The notes under the pieces: model-generated
What the model was told of the DNA's origin: nothing
The model's input: only the letters and a program-made list of their open reading frames with translations
The model's database searches: none
Source: Clusia tigrina
Lineage: Eukaryota > Arthropoda > Insecta > Diptera > Clusiidae
NCBI GenBank assembly: GCA_920105625.2
Contig: OV050031.1
Coordinates: forward strand, 86,375,995 to 86,439,994
Direction of reading: 5' to 3'
DNA: 64,000 nt
Shown: positions 46,949 to 60,200 of the stretch, in pieces
Position numbering within the stretch: the stretch's first letter is position 1
Layout of the letters: each line of letters begins with the position of its first letter
Position numbers and translations under genes: made by a program

Positions 46949-49900
46949 CATAGAGAAGGCAGCAGACCCCTCCAATCGAAAGCGGCAGCGACTGAGATGC
47001 CTACAGAGACGCTGACAGAGGCTGCGCTGCCGACTGAGACGCCGACTGAGGCAGATAGGGGTAGATACAGGCATAGAGAAGGCACCAGACCCCCCAATCG
47101 ACAGCGGCAGCGACTGAGACACCTACAGAGACGTTGGCAGAGGCTGCGACACTGATAGAGGCTTCGACGTTGACTGAGCCGCCGACAGAAGCAGAGAGGG
47201 GTACACATAGGCATAGAGATTGCAGCAGACCCCCCAATCGACAGCGGCAGCTACTGAGATGCCTACAGAGACGCTGATAGAGGCTGCGACGCCGACTGAG
47301 ATGCCGACTGAGGCAGATAGGGGTAGATATAGGCATAGAGAATGCAGCAGACCCCCCAATCGACAGCGGCAACAACTGTATCGCCTACAGATACGCTAAC
47401 AGAGGCTGCGACGCCGACTGAGGCAGATAGTGGTAGATATAGGCATAGAGATTGCAGCAAACCCCCCAATCGACAGCGGCAGCTACTGAGATGCCTACAG
47501 AGACGCTGATAGAGGCTGCGACGCCGACTGAGACGCCGACTGAGGCAGATAGGGGTAGATATAGGCATAGAGAATGCAGCAGCCCCCCAATCGACAACGG
47601 CAGCGACTGAGATGCCTACAGAGACGCTGACAAGAGGCTGTGTCGATGACTGAGACGCCGACTGTGGTAGATAGGGGTAGATATAGGCAAAGAGAAGGCA
47701 GCAGACCTCCCATTCGACAGCGGCAGCGACTGAGACGCCTATAGAGACGCTGACTGAGGCTGCGACGCCGACTGAGGGGGAGAGGGGGGTAGACATAGGC
47801 ATAGAGAAGGCAGCAGACTACCCAATCGACAGCGGCAACAACTGAGACGCCTACAGAGACGCTGATAGAGGCTGCGACGCCGACTGAGATGCCGACTGAG
47901 TCAGATAGGGGTAAATATAGCTATAGAGAAAGCAGCAGACCCCCCCAACCGACAGCGGCAGCGACTGAGATGCCTACAGAGACGCTGACAAGAGGCTGCG
48001 ACGCCGACTGAGACGCCGACTGAGGCAGTTAGGGGTAGATATAGGTATAGAGAAGGCAGCAGACCCCCCAATCGACAGCGGCAGCGACTCAGACGCCTAC
48101 TGAGACGCTGACAGAGACTGCGACGCTCACAGAGGCAACGACACCGACTGAGACGCCGACTGAAGCAGAGATGGTTAGACATAGGCATAGAGAAGGCAGT
48201 AGATAACCCAACTGACAGCGGCAACAACTGAGACGCCTACAGAGACGCTGATAGAGCTGCGACGCCGACTGAGGCAGATACGGGTAGATATTGACATAGA
48301 GAAGGCAGCAGATCCCCCAATCGACAGCGGCAGCGACTGAGACGCCTACAGAGGCTGCGACGCCGACTGAGACGCCGACTGAGGCAGATAGGGTTAGACA
48401 TAGGCATAGAGAAGGCAGTAGATAACCCAATCGACAGCGACAGCGACTGAGACGCCTACAGAGACGCCGACTGACGCAGATAGGGGTAGATATAGGCATA
48501 GAGAAGGCAGTAGACCCCCCAATCAACAGCTGCCGAGACTGAGACGCCTAGGCAGATAGGGGTAGATATAGGCGTAGAGAAGTCAGCAGATCCCCCAATC
48601 GACAGCAGCTGCAACTGAGACGCCTACAGAGACGTTGACAGAGGCTTCGACGCCAACTGATATGCCGACTGAGGCAGAGATGGGTTGATATAGGCATAGA
48701 GAAGGCAGCAGTCCCCCCCATCGACAGCGGCAGCGACTGAGACACCTACAGAGACGCTGAGAGAGGCTGCGACGCCGACTGAGGCAGATAGGTGTAGATA
48801 TAGGCATAGAGAAGGCAGCAGACCCCCCAATCGACAGCGGCAGCGACTGAGACGCTTACAGAGACGCTGACAGAGGCTGCGCCGCCGACTGAGACGCCGA
48901 CTGAGGCAGAGATGGTTAGACATAGGCATAGAGAACGCAGCAGACAACCCAATCGACAGCGGCAACAACTGAGACGCCTACAGAGACGCTGATAGAGGCT
49001 GCGACGCCGACTGAGATGCCTACTGAGGCAGATAGGGGTAAATATTGGCATAGAGAAGGCAGCAGACCCCTCCAATCGACAGCGGCCGCGACTGAGATGC
49101 CTACAGAGACGCTGACAGAGGCTGCGCCGCCGACTGAGACGCCGACTGAGGCAGATAGGGGTAGATACAGGCATAGAGAAGGCAGCAGACCCCCAATCGG
49201 CAGCGGCAGCGACTGAGACACCTACAGAGATGTTGACAGAGGCTGCGACGCTGATAGAGGCTGCGACGTCGACTGAGACGCCGACTGAAGCAGTGAGGGG
49301 TAGACATAGGCATAGAGATTGCAGCAGACCCCCCAATCGACAGCGGCAGCTACTGAGATGCCTACAGAGACGCTGATAGTGGCTGCGACGCCGACTGAGA
49401 CGCCTACTGAGGCAGATAGGGGTAGATATAGGCATAGAGAATGCAGCAGACCCCCCAATCGACAGCAGCAACAAATGAATCGCCTACAGAGACGCTAACA
49501 GAGGCTGCGACGCCGACTGAGGCAGATAGGGGAAGATATAGGCATAGAGATTGCAGCAGACCCCCCAATCGACAGCGGCAGCTACTGAGATGCCTACAGA
49601 GACGCTGATAGAGGCTGCGACGCCGACTGAGACGCCGACTGAGGCAGATAGGGGTAGATATAGGTATAGAGAAGGCAGCAGACCCCCCAATCGACAGCAG
49701 CAGCGACTGAGATGCCTACTGAGACGCTGACAGAGACTGCGACGCTCACAGAGGCTGCAACACCGACTGAGACGCCGACTGACGCAGAGATGGTTAGACA
49801 TAGGCATAGAGAAGGCAGTAGATATCCCAACCAACAGCGTTAACAACTGAGACGCCTACAGAGACGCTGATAGAGCTGCGACGCCGATTGAGACGCCGAC

Positions 49901-52900
49901 TGAGGCAGATACGGGTAGATATTGACATAGAGAAGGCAGCAGACCCCCCAATCGACAGCGACAGCGACTGAGGCGCCTACAGAGGCTGCGACGCCGACTG
50001 AGACGCCGACTGAGGCAGATAGGGTTAGACATAGGCATAGAGAAGGCAGTAGATAACCCAATCGACAGCGGCAGCGACTGAGACGCCTACAGAGACGCCG
50101 ACTGACGCAGATAGGGGTAGATATAGGCATAGAGAAGGCAGCAGACCCCCCAATCAACAGCTGCAGCGACTGAGACGCCTAGGCAGATAGGGGTAGATAT
50201 AGGCGTAGAGAAGGCAGCAGATCCCCCAATCGACAGCAGCAGCGACTGAGACGCCTACAGAGACGCTGACAGAGACTGCGACGCCAACTGATATGCCAAC
50301 TGAGGCAGAGATTGGTAGATATAGGCATAGAGAAGGCAGCAGTCCCCCCCAATCGACAGCGGCAACAACTGAGACGCCTACAGACACGCTGACAGAGGCT
50401 GCGACACCGACTTAGACGCGGACTGAGGCAGATAGGGGTAGAATTTGGCATAGAGAAGGCAGCAGACTCCCCAATCGACAGCGGCAGCGACTGAGACGCC
50501 TACAGAGACGCTGACGGAGGCTACGACGCCGACTGAGGCGCGGATTGAGGCAGATAGGGGTAGATATTGGCATAGAGAAGGCAGCAGACCCACCAATCGA
50601 CAGCGGCAGCGACTGAGACGCCTACAGAGACGTTGACAGAGGTTGTGACGCCGACTGAGGCAGACAGGGGTAGATATAGGTAAAGAGAAGGCAGCAGACA
50701 CCGCAATCGAATCGGCAACAACTGAGACGCCTACAGAGACGCTAACAGAGGCTGCGACGTCGACTGAGTCAGAGAGGGGTCGATATAGGTATAGAGAAGG
50801 CAGCAGACACCCCAATCGACAGCGGCAACGACTGAGACGCCTACAGAGACGCTGACAGAGGCTGCGACGCCGACTGAGGCAGATAGGGGTAGATATACGC
50901 ATAGAGAAGGCAGCAGACCCCTCAATCAACAGCGGCAGCGACTGAGACGCCTACAGAGACGCTGACAGAGGCTGCGACGCCGACTGAGAGGCCGACGGAG
51001 GCAGATAGGGGTAGATGTTGGCATAGAGAAGGCAGCAGACCCCCCAATCGACAGCGGCAGCGACTGAGACGCCTACAGAGACGCTGACGGAGGCTGCGAC
51101 TCCGACTGAGACGCGGACTGAGGCAGATAGGGGTATATATTGGCATAGAGAAGGCAGCAGACCCCCCAATCGACAGCGGCAACAACTGAGTGGCCTACAG
51201 AGACGCTAACAGAGGCTGCGACGCCGACTGAGACAGATAGGGGTAGATATAGGCATAGAGATTGCAGCAGACCCCCAATCGACAGCGGCAGCTACTGAGA
51301 TGCCTACAGAGACGCTGATAGAGGCTGCGACGCCGACTGAGATGCCGACTGAGGCAGATAAGGGTAAATATATGCATAGAGAAGGCAGCAGACCCCTCAG
51401 TCGACAGCGGCAACAACTGATTCGCCTACAGAGACGCTGATAGAGGCTGCGACGAACACTGAAATGCCGACTGAGGCAGATAGGGGTATATATAGGCATA
51501 GAGAAGGCAGCAGACCCCCCAATCGACAGCGGCAGCGACTGAAACGCCTACAGAGACGCTGACAGAGGCTGCGACGCTGACACAGGCTGCGACGCCGACT
51601 GAGACGCCGACTGAGGCAGAGAGGGGTAGACATAGACATAGAGAAGGCAGCAGACATCCCAATCGACAGCGGCAACAACTGAGACGCCTACAGAGACGCT
51701 GACAGAGGCTGCGACGCCGACTGAGACGCCGACTGAGGCAGATAGGGGTAGATATAGGCATAGAGAATGCAGCAGACCCCCAATCGACAGCGGCAGCGAC
51801 TGAGACGCCTACAAAGACGCTGACAGAGGCTGCGAAGCCGAATGTGAAGCCGACTGAGGCAGGTAGGGGTAAGATAGGCATAGAGAAGGTAGCAGACCCA
51901 CCAATCGACAGCGGTAACAACTGAGACGCCTACAGAGACGCTGATAGAGGCTGCGACGACGACTGAGATGCCGACTGAGGTAGATTGACGTAGATATAGG
52001 CACACAGAAGGCATCAGGCCCCCTAATCGACAGCGGCAGCGACTGAGACACCTACAGAGATGCTGACAAGAGGCTGCGACGCCGACTGAGAAGCCGACTG
52101 AGGCAGATAGGGGTAGATATAGGCATAGAGAAGGCAGCAGACCCCCCAATTGACAGCGGCAGCGACTGAGAGGCCTACAGAGACGCTGACAGAGGCTGCG
52201 AAGCCGACTGAGACGCCGACTGAGGCAGAGAGGGTTAGACATAGGCATAGAGAAGGCAGCAGACATCCCAATCGACAGCGGCAACAACTGAGACGCCTAC
52301 AGAGACGCTGACAGAGGCTGCGACGCCGACTGAGACTCCGACTGAGGCAGATAGGGGTAGATATAGGCATAGAGAAGGCAGCAGACACCCCAATTGACAG
52401 CGGCAGCGACTGAGACGCCTAGAGAGACGCTGACAGAGGCTGCGACGCTGACAAAGGCTGCGACGCCGACTGAGACGCCGACTGAGGCAGAGATGGTTAG
52501 ACATAGGCATAGAGAATTAAGCAGACAACCCAATCGACAGCGGCAACAACTGAGACGCCTACAGAGACGCTGATAGAGGCTGCGACGCCGACGGAGATGC
52601 CTACTGAGGCATATAGGGGTAAATATAGGCATAGAGAAGGCAGCAGACCATCCAATCGACAGCGGCAGCGACTGAGATGCCTACAGAGACGCTGACAGAG
52701 GCTGCGACGCCGACTGACACCCCGACTGAAGCAGAGAGGGGAAGATATTGGCATAGAGAAGGCAGCAGACCCCTCCAATCGACAGCGGCAGCGGCTGAGA
52801 TGCCTACAGAGACGCTGACAGAGGCTCCGCCGCCGACAGAGGTAGAGATGGTTAGACATAGGCATAGAGAACGCACCAGACAACCCAATCGACAGCGGCA

Positions 52901-55900
52901 ACAACTGAGACGCCTACAGAGCCGCTGATAGAGGCTGCGACGCCGACTGAGATGCCTACTGAGGCAGATAGGGGTAATTATATAGGCATAGAGAAAGCAG
53001 CAGACCACCCAATCGACAGCGGCAGCGACTGAGACGCTTACAGAGACGCTGACAGAGGCTGCGACGCCGACTGACACCCCGACTGCGGCAGAGAGGGGTA
53101 GATATTGGCATAGAGAAGGCAGCAGACCCCCCCAATCGACAGCGGCAGCGAAAGAGACACCTACAGAGACGTTGACAGATGCTGCGACGCTGATAGAGGC
53201 TGCGACGTCGACTGAGACGCCGACTGAAGCAGAGAGGGGTAGACATAGGCATAGAGAAGGCAGCAGACCCCCCAATCGACAGCGGCAACAACTGAATCGC
53301 CTACAGAGACGCTGATAGAGGCTGCGACGCCGACTGAGATGCCTACTGAGGCAGATAGGGGTAGATATAGGCATAGAGAAGGCAGCAGACCCCCCAATCG
53401 ACAGCGGCAGCGACTGAGACACCTACAGAGACGCTGACAGAGGCTGCGACGCCGACTGAGGCAGATAGGTGTAGATATAGGCATAGAGAAGGCAGCAGAC
53501 CCCCCAATCGACAGCTGCACCGACTGAGACGCGTACAGAAACGCTGACAGAGGCTGCGATGCCGACTGAGGCTGATAGGGGTAGATATAGGTAAAGAGAA
53601 TGCAGCAGACCCCCCAATCGACAGCGGCAGCTACTGAGACGCCTACAGAGACGCTGAGAGAGGCTGCGGCGCCGACTGAGGCAGATAGAGGAAGATATAG
53701 CCATAGAGAATGCAGCAGACCCCCCAATCGACAGCGGCACCGACTGAGACGCCTACAGAGACGCTGATAGAGGCTGCGATGCCGACTGAGATGCCGACTG
53801 AGGCAGATAGGGGTAAATATAGGTATAGAGAAAGCAGCAGACCCCCCAACCGACAGCAGCAGCGACTGAGATGCCTACAGAGACGCTGACAAGAGGCTGC
53901 GACGCCGACTGAGACGCTGACTGAGGCAGATAGGGGTAGATATAGGAATAGAGAAGGCAGCAGACTCCCCAATCGACAGCGGCAGCGACTGAGACGCCTA
54001 CTGAGACGCTGACAGAGATTGCGACGCTCACAGAGGCTGCGACACCGACTGAGACGCCGACTGAAGCAGAGATGGTTAGACATAGGCATAGAGAAGGCAG
54101 TAGATAACCCAACCGACAGCGGCAACAACTGAGACGCCTACAGAGACGCTGATAGAGGCTGCGACGCCGACTGAGATGCCGACTGAGGCAGATAGGGGTA
54201 AATATAGGTATAGAGAAGGCAGCAGACCACCCAATCGACAGCGGCAGCGACTGAGACGCTTACAGAGACGCTGACAGAGGCTGCGACGCCGACTGACACC
54301 CCGACTGTGGCAGAGAGGGGTAGATATTGGCATAGAGAAGGCAGCAGCCCCCCAATCGACAGCGGCAGCGAAAGAGACACTTACAGAGACGTTGGCAGAG
54401 GCTGCGACGCCGACTGACACCCCGACTGAAGCAGAGAGGAGAAGATATTGGCATAGAGAAGGCAGCAGACCCCTCCAATCGACAGCGGCAGCGACTGAGA
54501 TGCCTACAGTGACGCTGACAGAGGCTCCGCCGCCGACTGAGACGCCGACTGAGGCAGAGATGGTTAGACATAGGCATAGAGAACGCAGCAGACAACCCAA
54601 TCGACAGCGGCAACAACTGAGACGCCTACAGAGACGCTGATAGAGGCTGCGACGCCGACTGAGATGCCTACTGAGGCAAATATGGGTAAATATAGGCATA
54701 GAGAAGGCAGCAGACCACCCAATCGACAGCGGCAGCGACTGAGACGCTTACAGAGACGCTGACAGAGGCTGCGACGCCGACTGACACCCCGACTGCGGTA
54801 GAGAGGAGTAGATATTGGCATAGAGAAGGCAGCAGACCCCCCAATCGACAGCGGCAGCGAAAGAGACACCTACAGAGACGTTGACAGAGGCTGCGACGCC
54901 GACTGAGGCAGATAGGCGTAGATATAGGCATATAGATTGCAGCAGACCCCCCAATCGACAGCGGCAAAAACTGAATCGCCTACAGAGACGCTAACAGAGG
55001 CTGCGACGCCGACTGAGGCAGATAGGCGTAGATATAGGCATAGAGATTGCAGCAGACCCCCCAATCGACAGCGGCAGCTACTGAGATGCCTACAGAGACG
55101 CTGACAAGAGGCTGCGACGCCGACTGAGACGCCGACTGCGGCAGAGAGGGGTAGATATTGGCATAGAGAAGGCAGCAGACCCCTCCAATCGACAGCGGCA
55201 GCGACTGAGATGCCTACAGAGACGCTGACAGAGGCTCCGCCGCCGACTGAGACGTCGACTGAAGCAGAGAGGGGTAGACATAGGCATAGAGAAGGCAGCA
55301 GACCCCCCAATCGACAGCGGCAACAACTGAATCGCCTACAGAGACGCTGACAGAGGCTGCGACGCCGACTGAGGCAGAGAGGGTTAGACATAGGCATGGA
55401 GAAGGCAGCAGACAACCCAATCGACAGCGGCAACAACTGAGACCCCTACAGAGACGCTGATAGAGGCTGCGACGCCCACTGAGATGCCGACTGAGGCAGA
55501 TAGGGGTAAATATAGGTATAGAGAAATCAGCAGACCCCCAACCGACAGCGGCAGCGACTCAGATGCCTACAGAGACGCTGACAAGAGGCTGCGACGCCGA
55601 CTGAGACGCCGACTGAGGCAGATAGGGGTAGATATAGGTATAGAGAAGGCAGCAGACCCCCCAATCGACAGCGGCAGCGACTGAGACGCCTACTGAGACG
55701 CTGACAGAGATTGCGACGCTCACAGAGGCTGCGACACCGACTGAGACGCCGACTGAAGCAGATATGGTTAGACATAGGCATAGGGAAGGCAGTAGATAAC
55801 CCAACCGACAGCGGCAACAACTGAGACGCCTACAGAGACGCTGATAGAGCTGCGACGCCGACTGAGACGCCGACTGAGGCAGATTCGGGTAGATATTGAC

Positions 55901-57219
55901 ATAGCGAAGGCAGCAGACCCCCCAATCGACAGCGGCAGCGACTGAGACGCCTACAGAGGCTGCGACGCCGACTGAGACGCCGACTGAGGCAGATAGGGTT
56001 AGACATAGGCATAGAGAAGGCAGTAGATAACCCAATCGACAGCGGCAGCGAGTGAGACGCCTACAGAGACGCCGACTGACGCAGATAGGGGTAGATATAG
56101 GCATAGAGAAGGCATCAGACCCCCCAATCAACAGCTGCAGCGACTGAGACGCCTAGGCAGATAGGGGTAGATATAGGCGTAGAGAAGGCAGCAGATCCCC
56201 CAATCGACAGCAGCAGCGACTGAGACGCCTACAGAGACGCAGACAGAGGCTGCGACGCCAACTGATATGCCGACTGAGACAGAGATGGGTAGATATAGGC
56301 ATAGAGAAGGCAGCAGTCCCCCCAATCGACAGCGGCAACGACTGAGACGCCTACAGACACGCTGACAGAGGCTGTGACGCCGACTGAGACGCGGACTGAG
56401 GCAGATAGGGGTAGATATTCGCATAGAGAAGGCAGCAGACCCCCCAATCGACAGCGGCAGCGACTGAGACGCCTACAGAGACGTTGACAGAGACTGCGAC
56501 GCCGACTGAGGCAGAGAGGGGTAGATATAGGTAAAGAGAAGGCAGCAGACACCGCAATCGACAGCGGCAACGACTGAGACGCCTACAGAGACGCTGACAG
56601 ATGCTGCGACGCCGACTGACACGCCGACTGAGTCAGAGAGGGGTAGATATAGATATAGAGAAGGCAGCAGACACCCCAATCGACAGCGGCAACGACTGAG
56701 ACGCCTACAGAGACGCTGACAGAGGCTGCGACGCCGACTGATAAGTCGACTGAGACAGATAGGGGTAGATATAGGCATAGAGAAGGCAGCAGACCCCTCA
56801 ATCAACAGCGGCAGCGACTGAGACGCCTACAGAGACGCTGACGGAGGCTGCGACGCCGACTGAGACGCGGACTGAGGCAGATAGGGGTAGATGTTGGCAT
56901 AGAGAAGGCCGCAGACCCCCAATCGACAGAGGCAGCGACTGAGACGCCTACAGAGACGCTGACGGAGGCTGCGACGCCGACTGAGACGCGGACTGAGGCA
57001 GATAGGGGTAGATATTGGCATAGAGAAGGCCGCAGACCCCCCAATCGACAGCGGCAGCGAGTGAGACCCCTACAGAGACGTTGACAGAGGCTGCGACGCT
57101 GATAGAGGCTGCGACGTCGACTGAGACGCCGACTGAAGCAGAGAGGGGTAGACATAGGCATAGAGAAGGCAGCAGACCCCCCAATCGACAGCGGCAACAA
57201 CTGAATCGCCTACAGAGAC
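46949..57219 (+). repeat. Satellite array, central-right block, original orientation
   Basis: Same repeat and orientation as the left block, with more frequent caacaactgagacgcc, agctactgagatgcc and gattgcagcag variant units. It contains a set of 76-bp short units (aatcaacagctgc followed by gacgcctaggcagatagggg) at about 48,540, 50,160 and 56,140. These head a higher-order block that recurs with an offset of 5,974 bp (49,856 and 55,830). No gene is supported. Confidence 0.95.
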
Positions 57220-57240
57220 CTCTATCAGCGTCTTTGTAGG
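57209..57240. other. Head-to-head inversion junction in the satellite
   Basis: At this point the array changes strand. The left arm ends with cctacagagac (57,209-57,219). After ten bases, ctctatcagc, the right arm begins with gtctttgtagg (57,230-57,240), which is the reverse complement of the left word apart from one base. The ten-base spacer belongs to the right arm (in unit orientation gctgatagag). Both arms thus break at the same phase of the unit, giving a large inverted repeat with an almost contiguous centre. Confidence 0.93.
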
Positions 57241-60200
57241 CATCTCAGTAGCTGCCGCTGTCAATTGTCGGGTCTGCTGCCTTCTCTATGCCTATATCTA
57301 CCCCTATCTGCCTCAGTCGGCGTCTCAGTCGACGTCGCAGGCTCTGTGAGCGTATCTGTAGGGTCTCAGTCGCTGCCGCTGTCAATTGGGGGGTCTTCTG
57401 CCTTCTCTATGCCTTTATCTACCCCTACCTGTTTCAGTCGGCATCTCAGTCGGCGTCGCAGCCTCTGTCAGCGTCTCTGTAGGCGTCTCAGTTGTTCCCG
57501 CTGTCGATTGGTGGGTCTGCTGCCTTTCTCTACGTCTATATATACCCCTATCTGCCTCAGTCGGCGTCGCAGCGTCTGTCAGCGTGTCTGTAGGCGTCTC
57601 AAAAACTGCCGCTGTCTATTGGGGGTCTGCTGCATTCTCTATGCCTATATCTACCCCTTTCTGCCTTAGTCGGCGTCTCAGTCGGCGTCGCAGCCTCTGT
57701 AAGCGTCTCTGGGGGGTCTGCTACCGTCCCTATGTCTATGTCTACCCCTCTCTGCCTCAGTCTGAGTCGCAGCCTGTGTCAGCGTCGCAGCCTCTGTCAG
57801 CGTCTCTGTAGGCTTTTCAGTCGCTGCCGCTGTCGATTGGGGGGGGGTCTGCTGCCTTCTCTATGCCTATATCTTCCGCTACCTGTTTCAGTAGGTATCT
57901 CAGTCGGCGTCGCAGCCTCTGTCAGCGTCTCTGTAAGCGTCTCAGCCGCTGCCGCTATCAATTGGGGAGTCTGCTGCCTTCTCTATGCCTATATCTACCC
58001 TTTTCTGCCTCAGTCGGCGTCTCAGTCGGCGTCGCAGCCTCTTGTCAGCATCTCTGTAGGTGTCTCAGTCGCAGCCGCTGTCGATTAGGGGGCCTGATGC
58101 CTTCTGTATGCCTATATCTACGCCTATCTACCTCAATCGGCATCTCAGTCGTCGTCGCAGCCTCTATCAGCGTCTCTGTAGGCGTCTCAGTTGTTACCGC
58201 TGTCGATTGGTGGGTCTGCTGCCTTCTCTATGCCTATATCACCCCTACCTGCCTCAGTCGACTTCGCAGCCTCTGTCAGCGTCTCTGTAGGCGTCTCAGT
58301 CGCTGCCGCTGTCGATTGGGGGGGTCTGCTGCCTTCTCTACGTCTATATATACCCCTATCTGCCTCAGTCGGCGCCGCAGCCTCTGTCAGCGTCTCTGTA
58401 TTCGTCTCAGTAACTGCCGCTTTCGATTGGGGGGTCTGCTGCATTCTCTATGCCTATATCTACCCCTATCTGCCTTAGTCGGCGTCTCAGTCGGGGTCGC
58501 AGCCTCTATCAGCGTCTCTGTAGGCGTCTCAGTTGTTGCCGCTGTCGATTGGGTTGTCTGCTGCGTTCTCTATGCCTTTCTCTAACCATCTCTGCCTCAG
58601 TCGGCGTCTCAGTCGGCGTCGCAGCCTCTGTCAACGTCTCTGTAGGCGTCTCAGTCGCTTCCGCTGTCGATTGGGTGGTCTGCTGCCTTCTCTATGCCTA
58701 TATTTACTCCTATCTGCCTCAGTAGGCATCTCAGTCGGCGTCGCAGCCTCTATCAGCGTCTCTGTAGGCGTCTCAGTTGTTGCCGCTGTCGATTTAGTTG
58801 TCTGCTTCCTTCTCTATCCCTATGTCTAACCATCTCTGCTTCAGTCGGCGTCGGAGCCTTTGTCAGCGTCGCAGCCTTTGTCAGCGTCGCAGCCTCTGTC
58901 AGCGTCTCTCTAGGCGTCTCAGTCGCTGCCGCTGTCAATTGTGGGGTCTGCTGCCTTCTCTATGCCTATATCTACCCCTATCTGCGTCAGTCGGCGTCTC
59001 AGTCGGCGTCGCAGGCTCTGTTAGCGTATCTGTAGGGTCTCAGTCGCTGCCGCTGCCAATTGGGGGGTCTTCTGCCCTCTCTATGCCTTTATCTACCCCT
59101 ACCTGTTTCAGTCGGCATCTCAGTCGGCGTCGCAGCCTCTGTCAGCGTCTCTGTAGGCGTCGCAGTTGTTACCGCTGTCGATTGGTGGGTCTGCTGCCTT
59201 CTCTACGTCTATAAATACCCCTATCTGCCTCAGTCGGCGTCGCAGCCTCTGTCAGCGTCTCTGTAGGCGTTTCAGTCGCTGCCGCTGTCGATTGTGGGCT
59301 GCTGCCTTCTCTATGCCTATATATACCTCTATCTGCCTCAGTCGGCATTTCAGAGTTCGTCGCAGCCTCTATCAGCGTCTCTGTAGGCGAATCAGTTGTT
59401 GCCGCTGTCGACTGAGGGTCTGCTACCTTCTCTATGCCTATATTTACCCCTATCTGCCTCAGTCGGCATCTCAGTCGGCGTCGCAGCCTCTATCAGCGTC
59501 TCTGTAGGCATCTCAGTAGCTGCCGCTGTCGATTGGGGGGTCTGCTGCAATCTCTATGCCTATATCTACTCCTATCTGCCTCAGTCGGCGTCGCAGCCTC
59601 TGTTAGCGTCTCTGTAGGCGAGTCAGTAGCTGCCGCTTTCGATTGGGGGGTCTGCTGCTTTCTCTATGCCTATGTCTACCCCTATCTGCCTCAGTCGGCA
59701 TCTCAGTCGGCGTCGCAGCCTCTATCAGCGTCTCTGTAGGCATCTCAGTAGCTGCCGCTGTCGATTGGGGGGTCTCCTGCTTTCTCTATGCCAATATCTA
59801 CCTATATCTGCCCCACTCTGCCTCAGTCGGCGTCGAAGCCTCTGTCAACGTCTCTGTAGGCGTCTCAGTCGCTGCCGCTGTCGATTCGGGGTCTGCTACC
59901 TTCTCTATGCCAATATCTACCCCTATATGCCTCAGTCCGCGTCTCATTCGGCGTCACAGCCTCTGTCAGCGTGTCTGTAGGCGTCTCAGTCGTTGCCGTT
60001 TTCGATTGGGGGGACTGCTGCCTTCTCTATGCCTATATCTACCCATCTCTGCCTCAGTCGGCATATCAGTTGGCGTCGCAGCCTCTGTCAGCGTCTCTGT
60101 AGGCGTCTCAGTCGCTGCTTCTGTCGATTGGGGGATCTGCTGCCTTCTCTACGCCTATATCTACCCCTATCTGCCTAGGCGTCTCAGTCGCTGCAGCTGT

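Larger units (their letters stand above)
43065..46970 (+). mobile_element. R1-type non-LTR retrotransposon, 5'-truncated and decayed
   Basis: The element sequence is about 43,095-46,948, plus strand. It starts inside an already open ORF1 frame, so the 5' UTR and ORF1 start are missing. It has ORF1 with three cysteine-histidine knuckles and ORF2 with endonuclease, reverse transcriptase and a C-terminal knuckle, but no RNase H. It ends about 26 bp after the last stop, without poly(A). These traits and the wording of the RT motifs suggest the R1 group. Both flanks carry the same 22-bp satellite stretch (43,065-43,086 and 46,949-46,970), which could be a target-site duplication but is also simply part of every unit. 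At least five stop codons and two frame breaks show that the copy is dead and old. Confidence 0.85.
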
